A DNA stretch of 64,000 nt from Phocoena phocoena (GCF_963924675.1 NC_089221.1:86610296-86674295), one strand, 5' to 3'; positions 47,967-60,755 are shown, counted from the stretch's first letter. Made by a program: numbers and translations. Notes: a model not told the origin generated them from the letters alone.

Positions 47967-49548
47967 ACTATTCAACTACCTCAGTCTGTGGCAGCAAAGC
48001 AGTTGGTTCTCAAGAAACTACCAGGAAGCCAAAGTGAATTTCACATCAGGATACAAATGCCTCTGGAAAATCATAGCTTCTCCCCTTCTACTTTCCAAAT
48101 CTCATGTGCTTCCGGTTATTGCACAGCAAAGGGGATTCTGGAAAATAGTTTCCAGCTTCTCTTCTATACACAGAAGAAATTTTAGAAGATGTTATTGGTG
48201 AATCCAAGTTGAAAACAGGCAATGAAGCATGGTATTGATAAGAAATTTGTTCCCAAATCTTAGCTTGCTATTATTTTTGTCCTTGTTTCTTCAGTTTGAG
48301 TTGTATTTGTGCTACACTTTAATCTTCTTTAGTGATCTTACTATTATTCTTTTAAGTGTATATTTCTTCCCAGTTGTTCTATTTCATTAGTAGTTGCCTA
48401 ATCCATATGCTTTGGCTGTATTTTTCACATGGCTATTGGATCTTCTTGGGTTTGTTATTAATTTATCAATTTATATTTTTGGCTGCTCATTGCTTTATCT
48501 CCTTGGGTTACTTGAAAGATAGTAATGATGATTAATTACTCTTTAGCCATGGATTTACTAGTCAATAAGCTATTAGTACCTGTAGAAGGTGGGAGACTTG
48601 ACTAAGGAGACTTCTAAGTGGTGAAGTCTGGGTTTCTCAGTTTAGGGGGCAGAGAATAGAGTATGAAGGACTCCTTCGGCCAAAATTCCATCCTCTGGAA
48701 GACCCTGAGGAAAGGCTCTGTTCAGTATTTGCAGCAAATTTTTTCACTTTCAAAATTCTAAAGTAGTGAAGACCTCAAGCCCTCAAAGCTGTCCAGCTCT
48801 GGAGTGGTGGGCATTTCAAAGGCCATCAGGCTGCTGTCTCTCCCAACAATGGAAGAAGTGGAAACTTACAGAGCCTCTTTAATTAAAAAAAAACAAAAAC
48901 ATAAAACTCTTCCTACAACATCCACTAGAATTTGACATTTTGAATTTATACTATTTTTCATCACTTACAGATAGGAATATATGACACAAGTGGCTAAATA
49001 TTTTTTAGACTACCAACTATTAATCAGGCTCCATTCCTTGGCTAATTATCTGAATTTTTTTCCACTATCTAAAACTAGTTTGAATTTATACAAATAAATT
49101 AATGAATGAAAGGACCAGAGCTTGAAAGAGATGGATGACGATAGAATATAAAAGGATTCCTCATTTGTCATTTTGCTGAAATTCCAAAGGACCAGCCAGT
49201 GGAAGAAACCTTCTTTCTAGATAGAAGTTTTCTATCTTTTACACCAGTTGCCTTAATAATAGATAATTATAGTCTGTCTACACACTTCCTAGAGCTTAAA
49301 TTTGATATAATTTTATTCATTTCCTGCCTTAAGTCACTTTTGAAATTTGTTGAAAAATTTTAAACATCTGCTTAATTCCCCTGACGAAGTGGCTACATTT
49401 TATTATAAGTGAGGCAATCTGTATGTTTAGCTTATTTCTTGTGTGTATATTCAGCATGGTGATTTGATAAAAATGGGCCTATAGATCTAAATCATACATT
49501 TAATAGTCATTTGCAAAGTTCAGAGAATTTTTGAAAATTTACAAATTT
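47967..49548. other. Unassigned stretch
   Basis: No gene confidently seen. An 87-codon frame (47922-48185) starts inside the MaLR LTR. Its later part (CAGCAAAGGGGATTCTGGAA) reads like another old repeat remnant, not a host exon. Confidence 0.45.
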
Positions 49549-49562
49549 AAGAGTACAATTTT

Positions 49563-49770
49563 CTTTTCTTTTTTTTTTGTGGTACGTGGGCCTATCACTG
49601 TTGTGGCCTCTCCCGTTGCGGAGCACAGGCTCCGGACGCGCAGGCTCAGCGGCCATGGCTCACGGGCCCAGCCGCTCTGCGGCATGTGGGATCTTCCCGG
49701 CCCGGGGCACGAACCCATGTCCCCTGCATCGGCAGGCAGACTCTCAACCACTGCGCCACCAGGGAAGCCC
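49563..49770 (-). mobile_element. CHR-2-type SINE
   Basis: Reverse copy, T-rich tail, GTGGTACGTGGGCCTATCAC to ACCAGGGAAGCCC. Perfect target-site duplication AAGAGTACAATTTT at 49549-49562 and 49772-49785. Confidence 0.96.
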
Positions 49771-49785
49771 AAAGAGTACAATTTT

Positions 49786-51649
49786 ATTATGGCTAAAATA
49801 ATCATAAGTGATGCCAGTATGCCCTTGTCCATTTGATTTATTGGCTCCAATTTCTATCTACATATTAAAAATGGGCACCCACGTGTCCTGGGAGACAGAA
49901 GCTTTCGAGCAGCATGACTTACTTGCTTTCAAGTCGAACTTAGTTTTATTCTTTTGGCAGCTGCTCAAGCTTATTACTCCATAATTGGCACTAACAGCTG
50001 CCTCTGCTGTGTAAACCATATGAACATCACACAGTCCAGACTCTCACCATCTCATTTAATATTAGCTCACTTTTTGTGCAATGAATTGTGTAGTCACAAA
50101 AAAGCAAACCAAAAAATAGTATGGAGAGTACTGTGATCTTGAATTCAGAAAAATTGTGGTCTTAAAATATTCCTTTTAGTATCTGAATCTGATACATTAT
50201 CATAGTTTCCTTAAAGCCATGCATATATTCATTTTCTACATAGTTTTGTCCTGCTTATAAATTAAAGGAGAAAATAAATGTAAAGAGCAATTCTAATGAA
50301 GTAACAATATGAAAGATTCAACTTCTGCATTCAGAACTTAAACATAAATTATAAATCTATCTTTACCTTGTGAAGCACAATTTTAAATAATGGACAGGAA
50401 AGACAAGGCTAAGTAGAGCTACATCAGGGTATTACCTTGAAGCATATGGAGTTTTATCCAGTTGAAGATAAGATGAACTGAAATCTCTAATTCAGAAGTT
50501 TATCTACCATAAACCAAACATTTATCCATCTGCTCTCTCAGTGTGATGAAAACCTTTGGCCCATAATAGAATTCACCTTAAGCATATTCTTTTATAAACC
50601 CGATGTTTCTCTTAATCATGCCCAGTCAAATGTGCAGTAAGCTTAGGAAATACATCCTGACTGGCAAGATACATCTAGAGTAAACAGGACTGTTTAGTTC
50701 TTTGCAACAAGTAACCCTGCTTGATCACTAATTCATTTATCATGTACTTCTATGTGATGGTATTGAATATCTTCTAATGTCAGTGTACCGAATTAGGAAA
50801 AATATGGGATATGTGGGTCTAATAAATGATATTAATCCATGCATTCTCTAGAAGATATTAGATAAGATAAATATGAATGTAAATATAAATGTGTATTATA
50901 AGTATATGTATCAATTAATATACATGAATGAATAAATAACTACAATATAATTTCAGTTACTGTAGCTGAATTTAACTATTACCAAAAAACGAAATAATTA
51001 TTTTAACTGAGTGATTTCTAATACTGTTTCTTGAAAACACATATTTAAGTTTAGCCTGATTTATTTACCTCATGAAATTTTAAGAAACAAAGATTTCTAA
51101 TATAATTTTCTTATCTATTCATCTTTATCAAATCTACTACTATAAAGACCCATATCATCATGTCTGAAATAAAACGCTTCATGGTTTTAGCACCCTCACC
51201 AACCCATTTTAAATTACCCAAGCATATTAAAACACATCATCTTCCTAAAACAAATTTTAGATATCATGATGTTGTTTGGGAAAGTAAAGAAATACCTTTT
51301 TTCTTAACAATCTAACTCCTCAAGATAAATTATTTACAGGATCAAACCTTGCTTTGCAAATAAACACCTACTTTCACAAATCCATACACACAACACACAA
51401 ACACATTTTATGTCCTCCTATTTTGAGTCTTCACTCCTAGATGATGTTCATTAGATTTGATAAAGTGATTAAACCTATTTGTACAAAGCAGACTTTGTGT
51501 GTGTGTGTGTGTGTGTGTTTATGTTAAATCAGGCACTCTTACTTTATGTGTTTATAAATAATTTATTTATAAATCTTTTTTCACCTTTGTAACAGGGACT
51601 ATCCTAAGCATGGGTGAAAAAATAACCAAGTCATAGTCCTTGCCTTGTA
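49786..51649. other. Unassigned AT-rich stretch
   Basis: No gene or named repeat seen apart from the TG microsatellite at 51496-51518. Confidence 0.5.
51496..51518. repeat. (TG)n microsatellite
   Basis: About 11 uninterrupted TG units. Confidence 0.97.
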
Positions 51650-51664
51650 GAAGTACACATTCTT

Positions 51665-51884
51665 TTTTTGTTTGGTTTTTGTTTTTGTTTTGTGGTACGT
51701 GGGCCTCTCACTGTTGTGGCCTTTCCCGTTGTGGAGCACAGGCTCCGGACGCTCAGGCTCAGCGGCCATGGCTCACAGCCCCAGCCGCCCCACGGTATGT
51801 GGGATTTTCCCAGACCGGGGCATGAACCCATGCCCCCTGCCTCGGCAGGCAGCCTCTCAACCACTGTGCCACCAGGGAAGCCCT
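51665..51884 (-). mobile_element. CHR-2-type SINE
   Basis: Reverse copy with a (TTTTTG)n-like tail and GTGGTACGTGGGCCTCTCAC. Flanking repeat GAAGTACACATTCTT (51650-51664) against GAAGTATACACATTCTT (51885-51901), differing by two bases. Confidence 0.95.
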
Positions 51885-51984
51885 GAAGTATACACATTCT
51901 TGATGGTTAAAGAAGTTTCCTCTATTTTTATTTTGCTGAAAGTATTTTTTTAATGAATACATTTGAATTTTATAAAATGTATTT

Positions 51985-53671
51985 TGTATTTATTTTGAAA
52001 TTACTATACTACTTTTCTTCTTTAGTATGTTAGTGCATTGCATTGTTTGATTTTGAAATGTTGAACTAGTCTTTCATTACTGAAACAAAATCTACTTGGC
52101 TGTAATATATTATCCCTTTATTGCTAGATTTTATTTGTTAATATTTAGCTGAGGATTTTGTGTATTCAGGATGAATATTTGCATTTTTCTTTCCTTGTAA
52201 TCTTTATCTGGCTATGATATCAGGATGTTGGACTGATAAATTGGGAAATATTTTCTCCCATTCAATTTTCTGGAGACATGATGTAGAAAATATATTACTT
52301 CTATCTTAAATGCTTGATAGAATTCACCAGTGAAACCATCAGAGACTGAGATTTACTTTGTTAGACATTGCACTACTTGTGGCTCTTTTCATTGAGAATA
52401 AATTTTGATAGTTTTAAGGGATTGGTGCATTTCATCTATTTTTTTCAAATTTACTGCTGTATAATCACTTGTAATATTGTCCTACTATTATTTTAATATC
52501 AGAGGGGCATGTACTGAGTCTTCTTTCCTTTCTTTGTTAGCCTTACTAGAGGTTTATCAATTTAATTGATCTTTAAAAAGACAACACATTTGGCTTACTG
52601 ATTTTCTCTACTGTTTGGTTTTTAATTTCACTGATCTTTGCTCTAATCATTATTATTATATTCTTTGTTTGCTGTAGGTTTATTTTTTCCTTCTCTCTCT
52701 AGTTCTTAAGGTGAAAACTTAGATTATGGATTTTAGATAATTATTCTGTTCCAATATATGCATTTAATGCTATAAATTTCCCTCTAAGAACTGTTTTAGC
52801 TATACCCAACAGGTATTGCTATAGTATATTTTTATTTAATTCAAAATGTTTTCTCATATACCTGAGACTTCCTCTTCACTCATAGATTGTTTAGAAGTGT
52901 ATTGTTTCATTTCCAACTCTGGGGATTTTGGGAGATTTTCCAGATATCTTTTTTTTTTTTTAAACATCTTTATTGGAGTATAATTGCTTTACAATGGTGT
53001 GTTCGTTTCTGCTTTATAACAAAGTGAATCAGTTATACATATACATATGTTCCCATATCTCTTCCCTCTTGCATATCCCTCCCTCCCACCCTCCCTATCC
53101 CACCCCTCTAGGTGGTCACAAAGCACCGAGCTGATCTCCCTGTGCTATGCAGCTGCTTCCCACTAGCTATCTATTTTACGTTTGGTAGGGTATATATGTC
53201 CATGCCACTCTCTCACTTTGTCACAGTTTACCCTTCCCCCTCCCCATATCCTCAAGTCCATTCTCTAGTAGGTCTGTGTCTTTATTCCCGTCTTACCCCT
53301 AGGTTCTTCATGACATTTTTTTCTTTTCTTAAATTCCATATATATGTGTTTGCATACAGTATTTGTCTTTCTCCAGATATCTTTTTGTTATTTATCTCTA
53401 GCATTCTATTATGGTCAGAGAATATGCTTTATATGGTATTTATTTTATTAACTAAAATAATTACTATTTCTTTTGCTTGTCCTTCATTCCTGAAGTTATA
53501 TGATTTCTTCTGGAATCATTTTTGTTTAGCCTAAGAAATTTTCTTTAAATTATTTTTGGGGGGTGCAATCTGCCACTGACAGATAATCTTATGTTTCCTT
53601 AATCTAAGAATATCTTTATGTCACTGTTATTTTTGAAGGATATTGTAACTGGACACAGAATTCTAGGTCAA
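51985..53671 (-). mobile_element. Old L1M, antisense, host of nested insertions
   Basis: Antisense ORF2 blocks run through this stretch: AGCTGAGGATTTTGTGTATT, AGAGGTTTATCAATTTAATT, AACTGTTTTAGCTATACCCA and TTCTATTATGGTCAGAGAAT. Antisense ORF1 text AAGGATATTGTAACTGGACA ends it at the insertion site of the plus-strand L1. A young L1 3' end lies inside (52954-53371). Part continues after 57531 (TTGAAAGGATTCTTT). Confidence 0.78.
52954..53371 (-). mobile_element. Young L1 3' end inserted in the old L1M
   Basis: Antisense 3' UTR from a T run through TCTTTATTGGAGTATAATTG, CCACCCTCCCTATCCCACCC and CACAAAGCACCGAGCTGATC into the last ORF2 codons. It resembles the 3' UTR of the full-length L1 at 14947-21411. 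Target-site duplication TCCAGATATCTTTTT at 52939-52953 and 53372-53386. Confidence 0.92.
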
Positions 53672-54202
53672 GAGAGGGTGGGATCAAGATGACAGAGTAG
53701 GAAGATCCTGAACTCACCTCCTCCTACAGATACATCAAAACTAAAACTATATATAGAACAACTCTCTCTAAAACCAACCTGAAAACTAGTAGAACAGCTC
53801 TTCTACAATTAAGGACATATAGAAAAAAAATAATTGAGATGAGTAGGAGGAGCAGAGACATGATTTAGTCAGGACACACATCCCAAGTAGGCAACCCAAA
53901 AAAGGAAGGGAATATCACAAACTCAGAGGTCCTCCCTGAGGAGAAAGGGGTTTGAACCCCACATTGGGTGCCCCTGCCCTGGGGACAGGCACCAGGAAGA
54001 TGAGCCCCCTTAAATGGTTCTAAAAAACAGCAAGACTTTTGACCTGGAGAGCTGGAGGTCTGTAGGAAACCAAGTTTGCTTTTAAAGGGCTTACACACAA
54101 ATTTACTTGCTCTGAGTCCCAAAGTAAAGGCAGCAAATTGAAAAGTGCCTGGCACTCTAGTCAGCTTGCCAAGACTGCACAGGCAAACCCCCTGGAGATG
54201 AT

Positions 54203-57200
54203 TAGAAATAGAAACACAACTTTCCAAAATCTATGGGACATACCAAAAACAGCTCTAAGAGGGAAGTTCTTAGTGATACAGGCCTACCTCAAGAAACAAG
54301 AAAAATATCAAATAAACAATCTAAACTTACACCTAGAGAAATTAGAAAAAGAAGAATGAACAAAGTAGTAGAGGAAAGTAAATTAAAAAATCACAACAGA
54401 AATAAATAAAATTGATTAAAAAAAGACAAAAGATCAATGAAACTAAGAGCTGGTTTTCTAAAAAGATTTTTAAAAATGGATAAACCTTTAGCCAGAATCA
54501 TCAAGAAGAAAAGAGAGAGTACCCAAGTAAATAAAATTAGAAATAAAAGAGAAGTTACACCCAATAACACAGAAATACAAACAATCACAAAAGAATACAA
54601 GAATTATATACCAAAATTGGACAGTGTAGAAGAAATGAATAAATTACTAGAAACATATAATCTTCCAAGACTGAATCAAGGAGATAGAAAATCTTAACAG
54701 ACTGATTAACAGTAATGAAACTGAATCTATAATAAAAAAAAAACTCTCAACAAACAAAATTTCAGAACTAGATGGCTTTGCAAGGGAATTCAACTATACA
54801 TTTAAAAAAGAGTTAATACTTATGCTTCTCAAACTCTTTCAAAAAATTGAACAGAATGGAACACTTCCAAACTTATTCTATTAGGTCATCATCATCCTTA
54901 TATCAAAACAAGACAAAGATACTGTCAAATAAAATTACAGACTAATGTCACTGATGAACATAGATGCAGAAATCCTCAACAGAATATTAGCAAACCATAT
55001 TCAACAATACATTAAAAGGATCATACAACATGATCAAATGAGATTTGTTCCATGGATGCAAGAATTGTTTAATATCTGCAAACAAGTCAATGTGACATGT
55101 CATATTAACAAAATGAAGGATTAAAACCATATGATCATCTTGGTAGACACAGAAAAGGCATCAGACAAAATTCAACATCCAATCATAGTAAAAGCTCTCA
55201 ACAAAGTGCATATAGAAGGAACATACCTCAACATGGTAAAGACTACTTATGAAAAACTCACAGCTACTATCACACTCAATAGTGAAAATCTGAAAGCTTT
55301 TCCTCTAAGATCAGGAACAAGACAAGAATGCTCACCTTTGCCACTTTTATTCAACATAGTATTAGAAGTCCTAGCCACAGCAATCAGAGAAGAAAAAAAG
55401 AAATAAAAGGCATCTAAATTGGAAGGGAAGAAGTAAAACTGCCACTCTAAATATTACTCTACATATAGAAAACCCTAAAGGCTATCCCCAAAAAACTATT
55501 AGAACTATTGGAATAAGTTCAGTAAAATTGCAGAATACAAAATTAATATACAGAAGGCTGTTGCATTTCTACAAACTAATAATGAACTATCAGAAAGAGA
55601 AATCAAGAAAACAATCCCAGTTACAATCATGTCTAAAGTAAATAAATACCTAGGAATAAATTTAACCAAGGAGGTGAAAGACCTGTACTCTGAAAACTAT
55701 AAGACGCTGAAGAAAGAAGTTGAAGATAACACACATAAATGGAAAGATATACTGTGCTCATGGATTGGAATAATTAATATTGTTGAAATGTATATACCAT
55801 ACAAAGCAATCTACAAATTCAAAATACCAATGGCATTTTTCAGAGAACTGGAACAAATAATCCAAAAATTTGTATGGAAATACAAAATACTGTATATAGC
55901 CAAAGTAATCTTGAGAAAGAAGAACAGCTGGAGGTATCAAGCTCCCTGATTTCAGACTATACTAGAAAGCTGTAGTCATCAAAACAATATGGTGCTGACA
56001 CAAAAAACAGATACATAGATCAGTGGAACAGAATAGAAAGCCCAGAAATATACCCCTATATATATGGTCAACTAATCTACAACAAAGGAGGCAAGGATAT
56101 ACAAAGAAGAAAAGACAGTCTCTTCAATAAGTTGTGTTGAGAATACTGGACAGCAGCATGTAAAATAATTAACTAGACCCTTTTCTCACACCAGACAAAA
56201 ATAAACTCAAAATGGATTAAGTGTTTAAATATAAGACCTGAAATCATAAATTTCCTAGGTGAAAACATTGGCAGTATGCTTTTTGACATCAGTCATAGCA
56301 ATGTGTTTTTGGATCTGTCTATTCAGGCAAGGGTAAAAAAGTAAAAATACACAAATAGGACCACATCAAACTAAAATGCCTTTGCAAGCTAAGGAAACCA
56401 TCAACAAAATGAAAAGGCAGCCTACTGAATGGGAGAAGATATTTGCAGATCATTTGTCTGATAAAGTATTGATAACCAGAATATAAAGAACTTAAACAAG
56501 TCAATATACAAAAAACGACTGTGTTTTTAAAATAGGTTGAGTTATAATTAGCATACAATATTATATTCGTTTTAGGTGTACAACATAGTAATTTCATATT
56601 TTTATTAATTAGGATATTATCACCACAATAAGGCCAGTTACCATCAAAAAAGGGGTGGTACAGAGGATCTGAATAGGCATTTTCCCAAAGAAGACATACA
56701 GACGGCTAAAAGGCAAATGAAAAGATACACAACATGACTAATCATCAGGGAAATGCAAATCAAAACCACAGTGAGATACCACCACACTTTTCAGAGTGAC
56801 TATCATCCAAAAAACAGCAAATTAGAAGTGTTAGCAAGGATGTGGAGACAAGGAAACCCTTCTGCATTGTTAGTGGGAATGTATCAATAAATTGGTACAG
56901 CCACTATGGATAAAAGTATGAAGAGTCCCCCCAAAAAATAAAAAAATATAACTAACATACTATCCAAAAATTCTTCTCCTGTGTATTTACCTGAAGAACA
57001 GGAAAACACTAATTTGAAAAGATATATGCACTCCCATGCTCACTGTAGCATTATTTATAATGGTCAAGATATGGAAGCAACATAAGTGTCCATATTACTC
57101 AGCCATAAAAAGGAAAGGAATCTTGCCATTTGTGACAACATGGATGAACCTAGAGGGTATTATGCGAAGTGAAAAAAGTCAAAGACAAATACTGTATGTT

Positions 57201-57224
57201 TTCATTTATAAGTGGAACCAATAA
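54203..57224 (+). pseudogene. L1 ORF2p remnant without endonuclease
   Basis: The remaining part starts in the linker after the endonuclease. Open pieces include DKPLARIIKKKR (about 54480-54517), [13 protein letters not shown], where motif A has S in place of F (near 55141), the [16 protein letters not shown] block (near 55320), and YLGINLTKEVKDLYSENYKTL (20-residue part shown as two blocks: YLGINLTKEV, KDLYSENYKTL). The FADD active-site block expected near 55448 is deleted: ACTGCCACTC is followed directly by TAAATATTACTCTACATATAG-like text. Many stops and frameshifts follow, and a 120-130 bp inverted L1 insertion lies near 56525. The tail ends near 57213-57224. It is non-functional. Confidence 0.88.
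56525..56655 (-). mobile_element. L1 3' UTR scrap, inverted, inside ORF2 remnant
   Basis: TTTTTAAAATAGGTTGAGTT, TTAGGTGTACAACATAGTAA and TATCACCACAATAAGGCCAG are antisense L1 3' UTR text that interrupts the ORF2 alignment between CAATATACAAAAAACGA and CAGAGGATCTGAATAGG. Borders are approximate. Confidence 0.65.
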
Positions 57225-57531
57225 AACATGTACAAATATAACAAAACAGAAACAGGCTAATAGTTATAGTGAACAAAATAGTACTCGCCAGAGGGGGGCA
57301 GTGCAGAATGGATAAAAAGGGTGAAGGGGATTGAGAGGTACAAACTACCAATTATAAATAAATAAACCTCAGGGATATAATGTACTGCACAGGGAATATA
57401 GTCAATAATATTGTAATAACTTTGTGTGTTGTGTAGTGTATAAAAATATTGAATCACTTTGTTGTACACCTGAAACTAATATACTATTGTAAGCTAACTA
57501 CACTTCAATATAAAAAATAAGAATTCTAGGT

Positions 57532-60396
57532 TGAAAGGATTCTTTATCTTTTCATGGTTAGTCTGGTTAGAGGCCTATCAATTTTACAATTTAACTAGCA
57601 TCTGCAGTGGTTCCAATGTCAATTTGGTTTTCAAATCATTTGCTGTGCTTCAATGAATTGTTCCATTAATTCCATCAGGGTGAGCCCAGACTTGTTTACA
57701 ATTACAGACAATTCAGGAGCTCTCTGCTCTTGCTCACTCCTCTTCAGGATTTGCCCCACATTCTCTGTATCCTTTAGAGCCCCTTACATTGTCTGCTGGA
57801 TAAATATATTTTCTGTTTATTTCCTCGGTAATTTAGCTTCCCATGCTGCAAAGCAGTTCCATTCTTCTGGAGCAACCCTTGTAGATAAGTTCTATAAGAA
57901 AATGGAAAAAAACTGGGAAATCTCCCCAAACTCTATGGACTTCTTTTCTACAATTCCTCTGGCCAGGAAAATGGTTTTATATTGAGCTTTTAGGTGCCTG
58001 AGATATTCTGCACTACTGATGCCTCATTCCATTCTAAAACCCTCTCTTATGGACTTTATCCTACTTCAATAACTGCCTCAGCTCAGTCTTTAAGTGGCAC
58101 TTCTGTCAATTCTATCCCATTATTTTATGGTCCCTCCTATTTTCCAAAACTCAGTAGATTTGTGTTTGCACAAAACTGACCCTTCCTTAAACTTTTCTCC
58201 CATATTCCTCTTTAAATAAAATGTTTCCTAGAAATAGTTTCAAAAAGTATGGTGTTTGCTGCTGAGTAAATTCTTCTGTTATTTCAGCATGAGCTACAAT
58301 TGCTTACACTTAGAGTCACTCAGCAGGAAGTGAGCAAGTGAACCAGAAATTTGAAATATTGCCAAAGAAAGTAAATGAAGAGATAATCAATAGGTAAATA
58401 AACATAAGCCACATCTTTGTTCACTTATCTATTTTTTTAATGAACTTGGAAAATTTTTGTAACTTTAATGCAATTTTAAATGTGTTCTTAGAAGACAAAA
58501 ATATTGCAAGTGGTATCAATCCTAAATTGTACTATCTACTATCAGGTTCAAGTGTCTACAAAATTAAAATTATTTACTCTTTTGGACAAGAACTTTGTAT
58601 GCTATAGTCTTTGTCTTATGAGATGAATTTACTCCTTAAACAATAAAAACTTGTTTAATTAAAAATTGGAAATTATGATAATTAAGGTAAGCTTAACTGA
58701 AATACATATGTGCACCCTCAAAAGATTACTTTCCAGAGTGCAAATCAAGGTACTATTTAGCCTATTTTCAAGTAAAAGCCAGAAAATTATTTTAATCCAT
58801 TTTAGCAGTGGTTTTATTCAAATATTGTATATGGCAATAAAATAAATTTTGTCTATGAGCATTTTTAGGTTCAAAACAGATTTTTTCCTCCACATTTGTG
58901 ATTGATTCCCACATTCCTCAATTGCTGTCAGCAGATTATTATATGTATATTTTATTTCATGTCATTTCTTCTATTTTTATTTTATTTTATTTTTTTGCAT
59001 CATTTCTTCTTAAATGTTCTATAATTCAGACTTAACTTTTATTTCCCAATTGGGCACAATTAATGATATTTTACTACAAATACTGAAATGCGAAAGTCAA
59101 TGATAATTAAGAGCTTTACAATACAGAAAGGTGAACTGAGAATTCCTGTGTTGAAATTATGAGAGAAGAAAATACTAACATTGCATATGGTGAGAAAAAA
59201 AGAAATTGAATGGGAAAGAGAAAAAAAATAGAATGAACAGAACGTGCAGTTTTATACACAACTGAACATAAAACACAACACTAGAAACGTAAGAAATGTC
59301 AAATTCCTTCTGCTGGTGATAATTCAATGTCTCTTCTTATTTTAATGTTTTCCCCCCAACAAAATTTGATTTCACCTATAAGCACCTATAGCATCTTAAT
59401 TTTTATTTAAACTTCTTGGAAGATAATATTCTAACACTAATACATCCAATAGCTTAAAAAATCTTAGCTTATTATAGCTTCTATGAACATTTTATAGCAT
59501 ACTCTTTACTATATTATATGTTTTGCTACTATATATAAAATAAATTCCTTAAGGGCAAAAAATCTGTGTTATTCATCTATTGTTCATGAACAATACCTAA
59601 CACAGTGTCTTGAGCACAGTAGGAACTAAACAAATGTTTGTTGAATGGATGGGGAGACCAGATTCTTTAGGGCATTTGATATCTCAAGCTGTTTTAAGTA
59701 CGTGTCACAGAATTGTCTTCTTTCTGCCTCTAGGCACTTACAATGTACCTTGCTGCACTACTTTGGAGAATTTTTTTTTTTTTTAATACTTGTACTATCC
59801 CAGGCCCAAGGAAAAGAGGAGATATAAGAATGGGGAAATTTTTAAGGAGGTGTGAAGGTTTTCTTTTGAGATTCTTTAGATTGTTAAAATATGTGATAAT
59901 CGATATGACTTTAAAGAAATAACAGAAAGTTATTTCTTCTAATACCTGATGCCTATGCCTCTAGCCCCTCTGGACAGACATGACAAAGCACTGTTAGTAC
60001 CAAGTTCCATGAACTGAAATTAATTAATACATAGTTATTGAGCTCCTAGATTTCAGTAGGAGATAAGTATAACATGGTAAGTAGAGAAAAGGGGATTTCT
60101 GCCCAATTTAAAAAAAAAATACTCAAACATGCCACCTTAGGATAGTGTGATCAAAAATTAACAAAATCCAGTGGAAACACATCTTGATCACCAAAACAAC
60201 CCTGTGGTCTGGTGTGGTGACTATGTCAAGTAAACATATATTAATTAGTATATTTTCATCAATTAAAAGGATATAATAGAAAAGGTTAAATCAGAATCTC
60301 TATATATTGCCAACTGAAGCAATTAATTCTATAAAAATACTTTTCTCATACATATACTGCAATGAAACTGTTTTTTATCTTTCAGTATGCTTTGAA
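57532..60396. other. Old L1M remainder, then unassigned stretch
   Basis: The first 30-60 bases continue the antisense old L1M (a TTAGAGGCCTATCAATTTTA block is near 57570). From about 57600 to 58230 the text may be more of a decayed LINE, but I cannot prove it. An open frame of 110 codons (57653-57985) has no known motif. (TTTTA)n low-complexity is near 58976-58995. An L2 end at 59525-59655 is listed apart. No gene is seen. Confidence 0.45.
59525..59655 (+). mobile_element. L2 LINE 3' end
   Basis: AATTCCTTAAGGGCAAAAAA, CAATACCTAACACAGTGTCT, TTGAGCACAGTAGGAACTAA and ACAAATGTTTGTTGAATGGA follow the L2 3' terminus in order. Confidence 0.8.
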
Positions 60397-60458
60397 ATTT
60401 TTTGTTGAAAGGTGAATGTAATGTTACATTTTTTGTTGAAAGGTGAATGTAATGTTAC
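60397..60458. repeat. 31-bp perfect tandem duplication
   Basis: A unit of 31 bases (begins ATTTTTTGTTGAAAGG, ends GTAATGTTAC) occurs twice without mismatch at 60397-60427 and 60428-60458. The second copy abuts the first base of a CHR SINE. Confidence 0.98.
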
Positions 60459-60664
60459 GGGCTTCCCTGGAGGTGCAGTGGTTGAGAGTCCGCCTGCTGA
60501 TGCAGGGGACACGGGTTCGTGCCCCGGTCCGGAAAGATCCCACACGCCGCGGAGCAGCTGGGCCCGTGAGCCATGGCCGCGGAGCCTGCGTGTCCAGAGC
60601 CTGTGCTCCGCAACGGGAGAGGCCACAACAGTGAGAGGCCCGCGTACCACAAAAAAAAAAAAAA
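60459..60664 (+). mobile_element. CHR-2-type SINE without a matching 3' duplication
   Basis: Head GGGCTTCCCTGGAGGTGCAG, end CGCGTACCAC and A14. The 3' flank GGAATTGTGATAAATAGG does not repeat the 5' flank, unlike the other copies, while the 5' flank itself is duplicated in tandem. Confidence 0.96.
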
Positions 60665-60755
60665 GGAATTGTGATAAATAGGCCTTTAATAATGTAGTGG
60701 CAAGTTGTGGGAAAAGGGAAAGCATTATCTGGCCTATGAGTATGTCTCAGTTTTT

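Larger units (their letters stand above)
53669..57519 (+). mobile_element. L1 lacking ORF1 and endonuclease, flanked by TSD
   Basis: It starts with an L1 5' UTR (GGGTGGGATCAAGATGACAG near 53677) and, near 54200, jumps directly into the middle of ORF2 (CCAAAATCTATGGGACATAC). It then continues through RT, C-terminal domain and 3' UTR to CTTCAATATAAAAAATA. A perfect 12-bp duplication AGAATTCTAGGT (53657-53668 and 57520-57531) shows that both ends are original. About 2.5-3 kb of normal L1 is missing internally. It carries a small inverted L1 piece at about 56525-56655. An L1MA-like middle-aged element. Confidence 0.88.

Noticed and set aside
47922..48185. 87-codon plus frame
   Set aside because: Starts inside a MaLR LTR and runs into further repeat-like sequence. 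No domain and no splice signals.
53865..54227. 120-codon minus frame in the 5' UTR of the internally deleted L1
   Set aside because: Lies wholly in a repeat UTR, without a known motif or splice context.
57653..57985. 110-codon plus frame
   Set aside because: No recognisable domain. It lies beside the nested LINEs, and the frame is not far above what AT-rich DNA gives by chance.
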